A stretch of 64,000 nucleotides of DNA from an uncultured Barnesiella sp. (GTDB taxonomy: Bacteria > Bacteroidota > Bacteroidia > Bacteroidales > Barnesiellaceae): positions 1-64,000 of the forward strand of contig CALUFO010000002.1 in NCBI GenBank assembly GCA_944320015.1, in the 5' to 3' direction. How positions within the stretch are numbered: the stretch's first letter is position 1; each line of letters opens with the position of its first letter. Below the pieces are notes generated by a model. It was not told where the DNA came from, made no database searches, and was given only the letters and a program-made list of their open reading frames with translations. Below, piece after piece: positions 52,804 to 62,124 of the stretch. The translations under genes were made by a program, and so were the position numbers.

Positions 52804-53949
52804 ATGAAAACGATATTATTGATATTTGGGACACGGCCGGAGGCCATTAAGATGGCGCCGTTGGTAAAAGAATTTCAACGATATTCCGATGAATATAAAA
52901 CGGTAGTCTGTGTGACAGGGCAGCATAGGGAGATGTTGGATCAAGTCTTGCAGATTTTTGAGATAAAGCCCGACTATGATTTGAATATCATGAAACAAGG
53001 GCAGGACTTGTATGATGTGACCGCTCGGGTGTTGGTAGGGTTGCGAGATGTATTGAAGGCCGTTTCACCCGATGTGGTGCTGGTTCATGGCGATACGACC
53101 ACCTCTATGGCAGCGGCATTGGCGGCGTTTTATCAACAAATACCGGTAGGACATGTTGAGGCCGGGCTGCGTACGCACAATATATATAGCCCATGGCCCG
53201 AAGAGATTAACCGACAGTTAACAGGCCGAATCGCGACTTACCATTTTGCACCGACTCCGTTGAGCCGGCAAAATCTTTTAAATGAGGGCGTAGAGCCAGC
53301 CCATATACATGTTACCGGCAATACGGTTATCGATGCTCTCTATTGGGTCGTTGACCGGATAAAAAGCGATAGAGCTTTGTCCCAAACATTAAGTGAAGAA
53401 CTTTTACATAGCGGATATGATGTGAACAGGCTATCGCAAGGGAAGAAATTGGTGCTGATAACCGGTCACCGAAGAGAGAATTTTGGAGGTGGATTTATGC
53501 GGATATGCAAAGCCATAAAAACATTGGTAGAGCAATACCCCGAGGTTGATTTTGTCTATCCCATGCACTTGAACCCCAATGTGCGTAAGCCCATTCACGA
53601 GGCCTTTGATGGGCGTTCGTATGACAATATGTATTTTATTGAACCGTTGGAATATCTGTCGTTCGTTTATTTAATGGAGAAATCGACCATAGTATTGACC
53701 GATAGCGGAGGCATACAGGAGGAGGCGCCGGGATTGGGCAAACCGGTATTAGTCATGCGCGATACGACCGAGCGTCCCGAGGCTTTGGATGCCGGGACAG
53801 TTAAATTGGTGGGTACCGATTACGACAAAATTGTGGGCGAAGTATCGCGGTTGATAGACGATCCTTTGTACTACAAAACGATGAGTGAAGCCGTAAATCC
53901 TTATGGCGATGGAAAAGCCTGTGAACGGATAATCCACTTTTTTAAATAG
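52804..53949 (+). CDS. wecB: UDP-N-acetylglucosamine 2-epimerase (non-hydrolysing)
   Basis: WecB converts UDP-GlcNAc to UDP-ManNAc, here for polysaccharide precursors. The 381-aa protein has LIFGTRPEAIKMAPLVKEF, VTGQHREMLDQVLQIFEI, VLVHGDTTTSMAAALAAFY, GHVEAGLRTHNIYSPWPEE and ITGHRRENFGGGF. The active-site ending TDSGGIQEEAPGLGKPVLVMRDTTERPE (cited in part) is typical. Length is normal. The frame is intact, in contrast to its neighbours. ManNAc sugars fit the WecG-type transferase two genes on. Confidence 0.97.
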   Translation: MKTILLIFGTRPEAIKMAPLVKEFQRYSDEYKTVVCVTGQHREMLDQVLQIFEIKPDYDLNIMKQGQDLYDVTARVLVGLRDVLKAVSPDVVLVHGDTTTSMAAALAAFYQQIPVGHVEAGLRTHNIYSPWPEEINRQLTGRIATYHFAPTPLSRQNLLNEGVEPAHIHVTGNTVIDALYWVVDRIKSDRALSQTLSEELLHSGYDVNRLSQGKKLVLITGHRRENFGGGFMRICKAIKTLVEQYPEVDFVYPMHLNPNVRKPIHEAFDGRSYDNMYFIEPLEYLSFVYLMEKSTIVLTDSGGIQEEAPGLGKPVLVMRDTTERPEALDAGTVKLVGTDYDKIVGEVSRLIDDPLYYKTMSEAVNPYGDGKACERIIHFFK

Positions 53950-54025
53950 AATTAATTCGGACAGGAACCATAGAAGAAAGGGTCTAAGTAATACCCGTTT
54001 TATAATTATATTTTGCAGTAAAGCG

Positions 54026-55190
54026 ATGAAAATCCTTATTGTACATAATAACTACGGGAAAGTATAGCGGGGAGGAGGCTGTTGTCGATAAGATGGCAGA
54101 TATGCTTGCGTCTCACGGTCATGAGGTGGCATTTTATCGCCGGACGACCGAAGGGGTAAGAGAATCGGCCACAGGGAAGATAAAGGGATTCTTGTCGGGG
54201 ATTTATTCACCGTCAGGAGTGCGAGGTATGCAGGAGGCGTTGCGCCGGGAACGTCCCGATGTGGTGAATGTGCACAATTTGTATCCGTTTATCAGTCCGG
54301 CTGCACTTTTCGAGTGTAAAAAGGTCGGAGTTCCGATCGTTATGACTATACATAATTTCCGATTGATTTGTCCCACTGGCTTGTTTATGCGCAACGGTAT
54401 GCCCTGTGAACGTTGTTTGGAGCGGGGGAACGAGTGGAGTTGTGTGCTGTATAACTGCGAATGTAGCCGATTGAAATCGCTGGGGTATACCCTTCGCAAT
54501 GTGTTTGCCCGTTGGACAGGCGCATATCGAAAGAATGTGGATGCCTTTGCCTGTATCACCGATTTCCAGCGGCAGAAATTAATTGCAGCCGGATATGATG
54601 TGGAGAAAATAACGGTGATTCCTAACGGTATAGATGTTTCGGAATCTTATTCTCCGACACTTGGCGCTTATGTGGCCTATATCGGGAGGTTGAGTTTGGA
54701 GAAAGGATTTGATTTATTGGTCGAGGTAGCTCGGCGGAATCCCTCGATTCAATTCCGATTTGCCGGAGCCAAGCGGGAACAAGCCGAGATGGAGATTCCC
54801 GAGAACGTGCAGTTTATGGGATATTTACAAAAAGAGGAGTTGGCCGATTTTATTCGACAGACTCGTTTTGTGGTGATGCCCAGCCGTTGTTACGAAGGCT
54901 TTCCGATGGCGATTCTCGAGGCGGCCTGTTATGGCAAGCCCACGATTGGACCGGCTCATGGCGGTTTTACCGAGATTATCGGCCGGGGAGATGGGGCGAT
55001 CGGCAAATTGTTTGAGCCTAATAACCTCGACGATTTGGAACGGCAAGTTGTTGCCTTGTGGAATTGCCCCGATGAAATTGCTCGATTAGGGCAAAGGGCT
55101 TTCGATAAATTGCAACATGAATATTCGTCGGAAGTGATTTATAAGAAATGGGATAGTTTATTTAGGAAATTGACAGATAAACAATTATGA
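54026..55190 (+). pseudogene. GT4-family glycosyltransferase with N-terminal frameshift
   Basis: The natural start appears to be ATG 54026: MKILIVHNNYGK, which then stops (GKV-stop). Moving one base at 54061-54062 restores the family sequence YGKYSGEEAVVDKMADMLASHG, and the rest (to 55190) is fully open. Domains are typical of GT-B fold, family 4: the donor-binding core has YIGRLSLEKGFDLLVEVARR and SRCYEGFPMAILEAACYGKP (EX7E). The single-base change could be a sequencing error or real loss of function; the 383-codon frame could still start at TTG 54039 with a wrong N-terminus. Confidence 0.75.
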
Positions 55191-55233
55191 CGCAACAAAT
55201 TAGGGGGAGGCATAAAAATAAAACTCGGTTATA

Positions 55234-55445
55234 ATGCAAGGTATAGCTATGTTGTGGGTTGTAGTAGGGCATCATTTGTTTGATTTTATGCCATCGATAT
55301 TTATCCCTATTTTATGGAACACTATTTTGTAAACCAGTCGCAATTCGGAATTTATTTCTTTGCCGTCGTACTTATTCTTTTTGCTGGGGCGTTTGCGATG
55401 GCATGGGCAAAAGATGTGCTGTTCCGTTGGCTGAAGATTGCATGA
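55234..55445 (+). pseudogene. Remnant of an acyltransferase-3 gene with internal deletion
   Basis: Only the two ends survive. The first 30 codons read MQGIAMLWVVVGHHLFDF, the start of inner-membrane acyltransferases (His-His near the first helix). A shifted frame then reads YFMEHYFVNQSQFGIYFFAV and LFAGAFAMAWAKDVLFRWLK to a TGA at 55443, like the last helix of the same family. A full gene would be about 340 codons, so roughly 270 codons are lost. Together with a partial repeat at 55614 it explains the gene-free stretch 55191-55661. Confidence 0.65.
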
Positions 55446-55613
55446 ACGATGGAACGGTTGAATACCCCTGTTCATAATTGAGGTTTAAATAACGAATTTA
55501 TCGATAAGAAAATCTATATTTTCAGAAAAGCAAAAATTTAATTCACTTGAATGTCGAGTGGAACGTTTGTTTGTTCTCTCGATTTATCATTAAAAACAGA
55601 AGAAGGATATTTG

Positions 55614-55645
55614 GTAGCCGGGATAGGGGAGTTCCGGCAGTGACT
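55614..55645 (+). repeat. Relic of the palindromic repeat
   Basis: TAGCCGGGATAGGGGAG followed by TTCCGGCAGTGAC corresponds to the middle of copies B and L. The left half is gone. Confidence 0.5.
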
Positions 55646-55661
55646 TTACACATTATTTCTT

Positions 55662-56426
55662 ATGGAAAATTATTTCAATATCAGGTATGAGTTCGATAGG
55701 CAAGCAGTTCTTCGGGCAATCGATGAGGCATTGCTATTGGGAACTCCGGAGTATATCTGTGTGTCGGACGGCGTGATTCTCTCCACAGTAAACCGCGATC
55801 CCGATTATTGCAACGTGGTAGACGGCTCGATGTTCTCGATTTGCGACAGCGGGTATGTGCCGTTGTACTTGCGGTGGATCTATGGTATCGAGCGCAAGCA
55901 GTATTGCGGGAGCGAGATTTTCATGGACATTGTTCATCGGCGGCGCTATCGCATGGCATTTTTGGGAACCACCCAGCCCACGTTGTAGGGGTTGAAGCGC
56001 AACCTGTCGGAGATAGACCCTCGTATCGACAACATGTGGTTCTACTCGCTGCCCTATAAGAGGGTCGATGAGTTTGATTACCGGGCTATCGCCGAGATGT
56101 TGGAGAAAGACGGAGCCGAAATCATCTGGGTGGCACTGGGTGCTCCCAAGCAGGAGATTTTTATGAGCAAGTTGCTGCCCTATTTGAAACGGGGCGTGAT
56201 GGTTGCCGTGGGAGCGGTCTTCAAGTTTTATAGCGGAACCGATGTGGACCGGGCTCCGCATTGGATGGTGCGGGCTCACATGGAGTTCCTGTACCGTATC
56301 TATCGTGAGCCTAAAAAGCAATTGAGGCGTTGTTTAATGATTATCGAGATGTTGCCCAAGTTGCTTTATCAAGAGTGGCGGCGCAAACGAACTCGGAAGC
56401 GATTGACGGCCGAATCGGGTAAATAG
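55662..56426 (+). pseudogene. wecG: WecG/TagA/CpsF glycosyltransferase interrupted by an amber codon
   Basis: One reading frame spans 55662-56426 with a single TAG at 55986. The first part (108 aa) has CVSDGVILSTVNRDPDYCNVV and FMDIVHRRRYRMAFLGTTQ; the second (144 aa) runs from GLKRNLSEIDPRI through IIWVALGAPKQEIFMSK to AVFKFYSGTDVDRAPHWM. Joined, they are a normal-length GT26 enzyme of the WecG family, which adds ManNAc or ManNAcA to the lipid carrier. A single base change would restore it (for example GAG or AAG). Nearby intact genes end in TAG (wecB, gmd), so the codon is a normal stop here. Confidence 0.85.
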
Positions 56427-56459
56427 GATAGTCGGCCGGTTCGAATAAATCCTTTTTTT

Positions 56460-56491
56460 GTTGGTAGCTATCGTTTATTTAGATATTTTTG
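56460..56491 (+). promoter_or_regulatory. Internal promoter for gmd-fcl
   Basis: GTTG, 20-bp spacer, TATTTTTG (56484-56491), 78 bp before the gmd ATG. It would keep GDP-fucose synthesis independent of the damaged genes upstream. Confidence 0.6.
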
Positions 56492-56569
56492 CGATTGTAA
56501 AGAGAAGTATGGGTTTATCGGTTGGGTGATAAACTCTTTTTGAAAGACGAAAAATTAAATAATAGAGAT

Positions 56570-57658
56570 ATGAAAACAGCATTGATTACCGGTATTACGG
56601 GTCAAGATGGGTCGTTCCTTGCGGAATTTTTGTTGGAGAAAGGTTATGAGGTGCATGGCACGATTCGTCGGTCGTCGGTCGATTTTCGTGAGCGCATCGC
56701 ACATTTGGAGGGGCGTCCTCACTTTCACCTGCACTATGCCGATTTGGGCGATTCGATGAGTTTGATTCAAGTGGTGGGGAAAGTGAGACCCGATGAAGTC
56801 TACAACTTGGCGGCTCAAAGCCATGTGCAAGTGTCGTTCGATGCTCCCGAGTTTACGGCCGATGTCGACGCTACCGGCGTGTTGCGTATTTTGGAAGCTG
56901 TCCGCCAATGTGGGTTGACCGAGACTTGCCGTATTTATCAAGCCTCTACCTCCGAGTTGTATGGCAAGGTCGAGCAGGTTCCTCAAAACGAGTTGACACC
57001 GTTCCACCCGTATAGCCCCTATGCGGTCGCCAAATTGTATGGCTATTGGATTGTCAAGGAGTATCGCGAGGCATACAATATGTTTTGCTGTTCGGGAATC
57101 CTGTTCAATCACGAATCGGAGCGTAGGGGCGAGACTTTTGTCACCCGCAAAATCACGTTGGCCGCGGCTCGTATCGCACAAGGGAAACAAGAAAAGCTCT
57201 ATTTGGGCAACCTCTCGTCGTTGCGTGATTGGGGGTATGCCAAAGACTATGTCGAGTGCATGTGGCTTATCTTGCAGTATGATCGACCCGAGGATTTTGT
57301 AATTGCCACCGGGGTGCAGCATTCGGTTCGTGAATTTTGCCAATTGGCATTCCACTATGTGGGAATCGAATTGGATTTTGTGGGCGAGGGCGAGAACGAA
57401 AAGGGCATCGACCGGGCTACCGGAAAAGTGTTGGTCGAGGTATCGCCCGATTTCTACCGTCCTACCGATGTGGTGAATTTGTGGGGCGACCCGTCGAAGG
57501 CAAAACGGGAATTGGGTTGGGATCCTATGAAAACCCCATTCGAAGAGTTGGTGAAAATTATGGTCGATGCCGATATGGCCAAAGTGGCTGTCGAGCGTGC
57601 CGGCGACGAGATTCGTATGAACCTTGCCGAATATTTGGAAAAAGGTATTGTTAAATAG
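56570..57658 (+). CDS. gmd: GDP-mannose 4,6-dehydratase
   Basis: Gmd makes GDP-4-keto-6-deoxy-mannose, the first step to GDP-L-fucose. The 362-aa SDR protein has the Rossmann entry [62 protein letters not shown] (catalytic Thr/Ser-Glu) and [13 protein letters not shown] (Tyr-x3-Lys). Then come [18 protein letters not shown] and [22 protein letters not shown] take the ATG at 56570. Length and motifs are normal. Next is fcl, 14 bp downstream. Confidence 0.98.
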   Translation: MKTALITGITGQDGSFLAEFLLEKGYEVHGTIRRSSVDFRERIAHLEGRPHFHLHYADLGDSMSLIQVVGKVRPDEVYNLAAQSHVQVSFDAPEFTADVDATGVLRILEAVRQCGLTETCRIYQASTSELYGKVEQVPQNELTPFHPYSPYAVAKLYGYWIVKEYREAYNMFCCSGILFNHESERRGETFVTRKITLAAARIAQGKQEKLYLGNLSSLRDWGYAKDYVECMWLILQYDRPEDFVIATGVQHSVREFCQLAFHYVGIELDFVGEGENEKGIDRATGKVLVEVSPDFYRPTDVVNLWGDPSKAKRELGWDPMKTPFEELVKIMVDADMAKVAVERAGDEIRMNLAEYLEKGIVK

Positions 57659-57672
57659 GAGATGATTTGATC

Positions 57673-58761
57673 ATGGAAAAAGATTCCAAGATTTATGTGG
57701 CCGGGCATCACGGTCTGGTGGGGTCGGCCATTTGGAAAAACTTGCAGGAAAAGGGATATACCCGTCTCATTGGCCGTTCGCACAAAGAACTCGATTTGCT
57801 CGACGGGGTTGCCGTGAAGCGTTTTTTCGACGAGGAACAGCCCGAGTATGTGATTCTCGCCGCCGCACATGTGGGAGGCATTATGGCCAACAGCATTTAT
57901 CGAGCCGATTTCATTTACCAAAATTTGCAAATACAGCAAAATGTCATTGGCGAGAGCTTCCGCCACGGGGTAAAGAAATTGCTCTTTTTGGGGAGCACCT
58001 GCATTTATCCGCGTGACGCCAAGCAGCCGATGACGGAAGACGCTTTGCTCACTTCGCCGCTGGAATATACCAACGAGCCGTATGCCATTGCCAAGATAGC
58101 CGGTTTGAAGATGTGCGAGAACTTCAATTTGCAATATGGCACCAATTATATTGCCGTGATGCCTACCAACTTGTATGGCCCTAACGACAATTTCCATCTC
58201 GAGCGCAGCCATGTGTTGCCGGCGATGATACGCAAGATTCACTTGGGCAAGTGCTTGATGCAAAACGACTGGGACGCTGTTCGCAAGGATTTGTCGTTGC
58301 GCCCGGTCGAGGGTATCGACGGCACTGCCTCGGACGATGACATTCTCGCCGTGCTGGCCAAGTATGGTATCTATCCCGACCGGGTGGAACTGTGGGGAAC
58401 GGGCAGGCCATTGCGCGAATTTCTGTGGAGCGAGGAGATGGCCGATGCCTCGGTCTATATTCTCGAGCATGTCGATTTTGCCGATGTGAAAGGCGACAAT
58501 CCCGAGGTGCGCAATTGCCATATCAATATCGGCACGGGTAAGGAAATTACTATCGCCGCTTTGGCACACCGCATTCAAGAGGTGGTTGGCTATAAAGGCG
58601 AAATACGATTCAATCCCGAGAAACCCGACGGTACGATGCGCAAGTTGACCGATGTGACGAAACTGCACAACTTGGGCTGGCATCACAAAATCGAAATCGA
58701 GGAGGGGGTGCAAAAAATGTACGACTGGTACACCGCCGACCATGCCGAGATGTATCGATAA
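57673..58761 (+). CDS. fcl: GDP-L-fucose synthase
   Basis: Fcl (WcaG) epimerises and reduces the Gmd product to GDP-L-fucose. The 362-aa SDR protein has YVAGHHGLVGSAIWKNLQE, LAAAHVGGIMANS, LFLGSTCIYPRDAKQPM (catalytic Ser) and NEPYAIAKIAGLKMCENF (Tyr-x3-Lys). VMPTNLYGPNDNFH and LWGTGRPLREFLWSEEMADA complete it. Start ATG at 57673; a TTG six bases earlier is possible. In Bacteroidales GDP-fucose feeds capsule and glycoprotein fucosylation. A strong terminator closes the unit. Confidence 0.98.
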   Translation: MEKDSKIYVAGHHGLVGSAIWKNLQEKGYTRLIGRSHKELDLLDGVAVKRFFDEEQPEYVILAAAHVGGIMANSIYRADFIYQNLQIQQNVIGESFRHGVKKLLFLGSTCIYPRDAKQPMTEDALLTSPLEYTNEPYAIAKIAGLKMCENFNLQYGTNYIAVMPTNLYGPNDNFHLERSHVLPAMIRKIHLGKCLMQNDWDAVRKDLSLRPVEGIDGTASDDDILAVLAKYGIYPDRVELWGTGRPLREFLWSEEMADASVYILEHVDFADVKGDNPEVRNCHINIGTGKEITIAALAHRIQEVVGYKGEIRFNPEKPDGTMRKLTDVTKLHNLGWHHKIEIEEGVQKMYDWYTADHAEMYR

Positions 58762-58785
58762 CCGTTGCTTCAACCGAATAAAAGA

Positions 58786-58822
58786 AACGCCTCCGGGGAA
58801 ATTCCTCGGGGGCGTTCTGCTT
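58786..58822 (+). terminator. Terminator of gmd-fcl
   Basis: The stem AACGCC-t-CCG-g-GGA / TCC-t-CGG-g-GGCGTT is followed by CTGCTTTT. Confidence 0.85.
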
Positions 58823-58862
58823 TTCATATGTTCGTGTTTTTTCTTTTCCGGCAGGATTGGGA

Positions 58863-59960
58863 TTATTCCCAGCCCATCAAGTCTCTGAGGAAAGGAGTCA
58901 ACTCGTCGGCCATGCGTTGTTGCTGCTGCAAGCTGGGATGCCAACTGGCACCATAACCCAAATCGCCGGTCTGGGGAGTCATGTCGAACCGGTATATTTC
59001 ACGGTCGCCGGCTTGATTCCGTTCACGAGTCAGGCGGTCGAGAGCCTCTTTGACGACCGACAGCGATTCGCCGGAGAGCATGCACCCGGTGAGCAGTACG
59101 ATTTTGGCATTCGGATAGTTGTGCCGTACGGTCGAGAGGAAGTTGTCATAAGCCCGGTATAGTCGATCCCGGTCATAGCCCGGGGTGCTGGCGTCGTTTG
59201 TACCCAGATTGATGCAGACCACATCGGGGCTATATTTCGAGAAATCCCAAAGTTCGGTAGTGTCATTAAACAGGGTTTGGTTATACATGGCCGGCATACA
59301 GTCGGGGCTCCCTTCGCTCGGGCCGTTGAAGTTGCGGTAAATACCTATTCCGCTACGGGCAATGGCAAAGTGCCGGGCATGGAGGTTGCGAGCCGTAATG
59401 GCGGCATAGGTGTAGTAATGGTTTTCGGTTTCCTCGGTAAACGGGTCGGCCGCATCGACACTCTCCACGCCGTATCCGCAGGTGATAGAGTTGCCTATAA
59501 ATTCTATTTTGCGTTGTGGCAGAGCGGGGGGAGCGACCAATGATTTCCCCTCGTCGAGCAGGAATCCCTTAAATTCGGGGTGACGATGAAAGGCTTCGAT
59601 CACGTTCATGATACTGACGGTATGTGTCGTATCGTTCAAAGCCGAGGCAAGTGTAACGACCGAATCGGTGGGAGAGTTGAACGAAACCTTGAATGGCGCC
59701 GCATGGTCTATGGTGACCATGAAAAAACCGCTCATCGGTTTGGCATACATTTTCAACGAAGTCCCTTCGAACGCGGCTCTTATCTGTACTCCGGGATAAT
59801 TGAAGGCGGGAGCCTCGGGGTTTTTGAAACTCACTCGGCCTATGTATTGAATGTATGGGTGCGAGGGTGTTATGAACTCGCCTTGCAGGGGTCGTGTGGC
59901 CGAGAATGCAGAGGCTATTGCGCAAAGAATGAGGCTAATCGATATACCAAATCTTTTCAT
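58863..59960 (-). CDS. Exported SGNH esterase, CE2-like
   Basis: A 365-aa protein with a signal peptide (ISISLILCAIASAFSA). The N-terminal beta-sandwich (about 25-140; YIGRVSFKNPEAPAFNYPGVQI) resembles that of CE2 acetylxylan/glucomannan esterases. The SGNH domain follows, with FIGNSITCGYGVES (nucleophile Ser), GIGIYRNFNG, NLGTNDAST (GxND) and YGASWHPSLQQQ (His, with Asp lost to Ser). It probably removes acetyl groups from plant or host glycans. It is monocistronic with a textbook promoter. Confidence 0.9.
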   Translation of the reverse strand: MKRFGISISLILCAIASAFSATRPLQGEFITPSHPYIQYIGRVSFKNPEAPAFNYPGVQIRAAFEGTSLKMYAKPMSGFFMVTIDHAAPFKVSFNSPTDSVVTLASALNDTTHTVSIMNVIEAFHRHPEFKGFLLDEGKSLVAPPALPQRKIEFIGNSITCGYGVESVDAADPFTEETENHYYTYAAITARNLHARHFAIARSGIGIYRNFNGPSEGSPDCMPAMYNQTLFNDTTELWDFSKYSPDVVCINLGTNDASTPGYDRDRLYRAYDNFLSTVRHNYPNAKIVLLTGCMLSGESLSVVKEALDRLTRERNQAGDREIYRFDMTPQTGDLGYGASWHPSLQQQQRMADELTPFLRDLMGWE

Positions 59961-59993
59961 CGTTTTTTCCTTGAATGTGTATTATTTGAAAGC

Positions 59994-60025
59994 AAAGGTA
60001 GTATTATTTTGCTTTTTTTGCAAAT
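59994..60025 (-). promoter_or_regulatory. Promoter of the CE2-like esterase gene
   Basis: On the minus strand TTTG, 20-bp spacer, TACCTTTG: exact match to the Bacteroidetes consensus, 34 bp before the start codon. Confidence 0.85.
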
Positions 60026-60128
60026 GGAATCCGGTTGGAAAACTATACAAAAAAAGAGGTATCCTCACGGACACCCCCCGTCTGAAATTATAAACATCAA
60101 AAATAAAAGTTTCTTTATCGATTGTCCT

Positions 60129-60857
60129 TTAATTTATATTGGGCCGATTATAGGTGAACGAGAAATATCGGCTCGTCTTGTCTCCTGTGATAGTAGGAAT
60201 ATTGGACGATCCGGCATGATACCTGATAACGATGTTTATATCGGTATCGAGCGGATATTGAGGCAGTTTGAAAGATATGTAATCTGTTGTGCTTTTAGAG
60301 GTTTCAGCATTCTTCTTGTCATAGACGAGATAAAGCGTATCGGTTTGCGCCTCGGCATTGTAGGCCTTGGGTTGAATGAGTTTCAACGACCCTTCCTCGC
60401 CGCTTTCCACGTCGTATTTGGTGTATGCGAATGTCAGTATCGTGTCGTCTCTGCGGTAGCATACAAATGGCTCTATCGTATATAGTATAGGCAATGTATC
60501 GCTCACGAACGACGTTACCGAATTGTCGGATATGTAATCGTCGCAGTCGAATTGATGCGTTCCCGAGATCGAAGCGTTGTATATGTAGTTGGCTACTTGT
60601 GTCCCTTGATTATCGAAATCGATGGTTGTCGAGGCCAATAGCCTGTCGCCTTCTTCAAAATCTTCGCTTTGCAACTCGGCGCTGGTCACCGATAGGCCGG
60701 CACGGTCGATATACATATAAGGGGTTCCTGTTTCTGTTTTGTAGATGCTGCCGGTCGAATACACCGATAGGGTATTTCCGCCGTCACCTAAACAGCTCGA
60801 TAATGACAATATCCCGCAGAATAAACATAAAACAGATACAAAATTCAGTACTTTCAT
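60129..60857 (-). CDS. NigD-like lipoprotein
   Basis: A 242-aa protein with a signal and lipobox (LCGILSLSSC, Cys at about 22), then beta-rich sequence. Family features are TGTPYMYIDRAGLSVTSAEL and LLASTTIDFDNQGTQVANYIY (N-terminal barrel), then DTLYLVYDKKNAETSKSTTDYISFKLPQY (cited in part). NigD-like proteins are Bacteroidetes envelope lipoproteins of unknown role. Next to it lies the sigma factor/anti-sigma-type pair; the three may be functionally linked. Confidence 0.8.
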   Translation of the reverse strand: MKVLNFVSVLCLFCGILSLSSCLGDGGNTLSVYSTGSIYKTETGTPYMYIDRAGLSVTSAELQSEDFEEGDRLLASTTIDFDNQGTQVANYIYNASISGTHQFDCDDYISDNSVTSFVSDTLPILYTIEPFVCYRRDDTILTFAYTKYDVESGEEGSLKLIQPKAYNAEAQTDTLYLVYDKKNAETSKSTTDYISFKLPQYPLDTDINIVIRYHAGSSNIPTITGDKTSRYFSFTYNRPNIN

Positions 60858-60895
60858 TGTTGTTCTTTTCTAATTGTGTGAATGATAGTTTATTA

Positions 60896-62098
60896 TTAAA
60901 ATCCTGTTCTTAAACCCAAAGTCAATCCAAAATTAAAAGGTTTGTCTTTCCATATATTTTGAATACTCGAATTGTTTTCGATATAATATGCCACATGGGG
61001 TTCTAAGTAGAGTTCGAGTTGCTTGTATAGCGTGAGTGCGGCTCCAATGTTGGCATGTACAGAGAATTGTACATTTTCGTGTTTGAGTTTCTTGTATCCC
61101 GAGCCCGAAATACCTTCGTCGTAGCCTTCGTCTTTCTGTCGTCCGGCAAGGTAGAAGTCGGCCTCTCCACCGATGGAGGCATAGAACGAGGCTCGTTTTA
61201 TGCGGGCGAACCGGTAAATAATATCGACGGGCACTCCCAAATAATGGAGCTCTTGGCTGCCGTTGCTATTGGACGAGTAGTACTTGGAGTATAGATAGGT
61301 ATAGACTACGCCCGATTCGACTTCCCAGTTTTTGGCAAAACTTTTCGAGGCGGTGACTCCGACCGATAGCGGAATGCTGTGGTCGAATTTATAAACCGGG
61401 TCTCGCCGCGACATGAATAGCGGGTTCTTTGTGCGTATGGCCGTGGCCGAGTTCCGGCTGTTTCCCGAGATCGAATTTGAAGCCATAAGCCCCACCTTTA
61501 TGCCCTTTCTTTTCTCTTTTCTTGTAGGCTCGTCGGTCAAAGTCGCTTCTCTCAACTCTTTGCCGTCTTTCTCGAACTCTTCCATTTCGCGCCGATAGGT
61601 TTCGGGTTTCGGGGTTGTTCGGGGCTCATTGTCGAGCTGTTGTGTCTCTTCGGTTGCTTTCCCGGTCTCAGTTTTTGGGGCGGTCGTTGTTGCTGCCGCT
61701 ACCGGTTGTTGAGATGTGGTACGGGCGATAGGTTTAGACGCGCTCTTTGCGAAAGTAATCGGTATGTTTTTTTGCAAGACTGGTTTTTCCGAGGCGCTTT
61801 GTTCCCGGGATTGCACACCCACGGGCTGAACGGTTTCTGTTGCGACGCTCGTGTTGTCGGTTACGATAGGAGCGTATAACTTTTGGTCGGTCGATGGCCA
61901 CAAGATGATGGTTGCGACGATACCTGCCGCTACAGCCGCTGCCGAATACCACAAGACACGACGATACAATGGCACCTTGTGGGGGGCGCTTTGGGGCAAC
62001 CGGGCTTCGATAGCTTTCCACATATCGTCTTTGACAGGCGATTCATGCGACGCCAACTTGGCTCGTATTGCTTTTTCGAATTTTTGATCGTCGATCAT
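60896..62098 (-). CDS. Membrane-anchored protein fusing an anti-sigma-like N-terminus to an outer-membrane beta-barrel
   Basis: A 400-aa protein. The first 46 residues are cytoplasmic and acidic/basic (EKAIRAKLASHESPVKDDMWKAIEARL), like the N-terminus of anti-sigma factors. A single transmembrane helix follows (VLWYSAAAVAAGIVATIIL, about 48-66). A Thr/Glu/Lys-rich linker reaches about residue 195, then a porin-like beta-barrel (KVGLMASNSISGN, SIPLSVGVTASKSFAKNW to the last strand FNFGLTLGLRTGF). The barrel would sit in the outer membrane while the N-terminus is in the cytoplasm. The adjacent sigma factor suggests it passes an envelope signal. Confidence 0.78.
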   Translation of the reverse strand: MIDDQKFEKAIRAKLASHESPVKDDMWKAIEARLPQSAPHKVPLYRRVLWYSAAAVAAGIVATIILWPSTDQKLYAPIVTDNTSVATETVQPVGVQSREQSASEKPVLQKNIPITFAKSASKPIARTTSQQPVAAATTTAPKTETGKATEETQQLDNEPRTTPKPETYRREMEEFEKDGKELREATLTDEPTRKEKRKGIKVGLMASNSISGNSRNSATAIRTKNPLFMSRRDPVYKFDHSIPLSVGVTASKSFAKNWEVESGVVYTYLYSKYYSSNSNGSQELHYLGVPVDIIYRFARIKRASFYASIGGEADFYLAGRQKDEGYDEGISGSGYKKLKHENVQFSVHANIGAALTLYKQLELYLEPHVAYYIENNSSIQNIWKDKPFNFGLTLGLRTGF

Positions 62099-62124
62099 TC
62101 CTATCGGTTATTGTTTAATCATTT

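Noticed and set aside
55986..55988. TAG read as a sense codon (recoding)
   Set aside because: Intact neighbours such as wecB and gmd end in TAG, so it is an ordinary stop codon in this genome.
57454..58944. 496-aa open frame on the minus strand
   Set aside because: Antisense of fcl; no family motifs, while fcl is complete.
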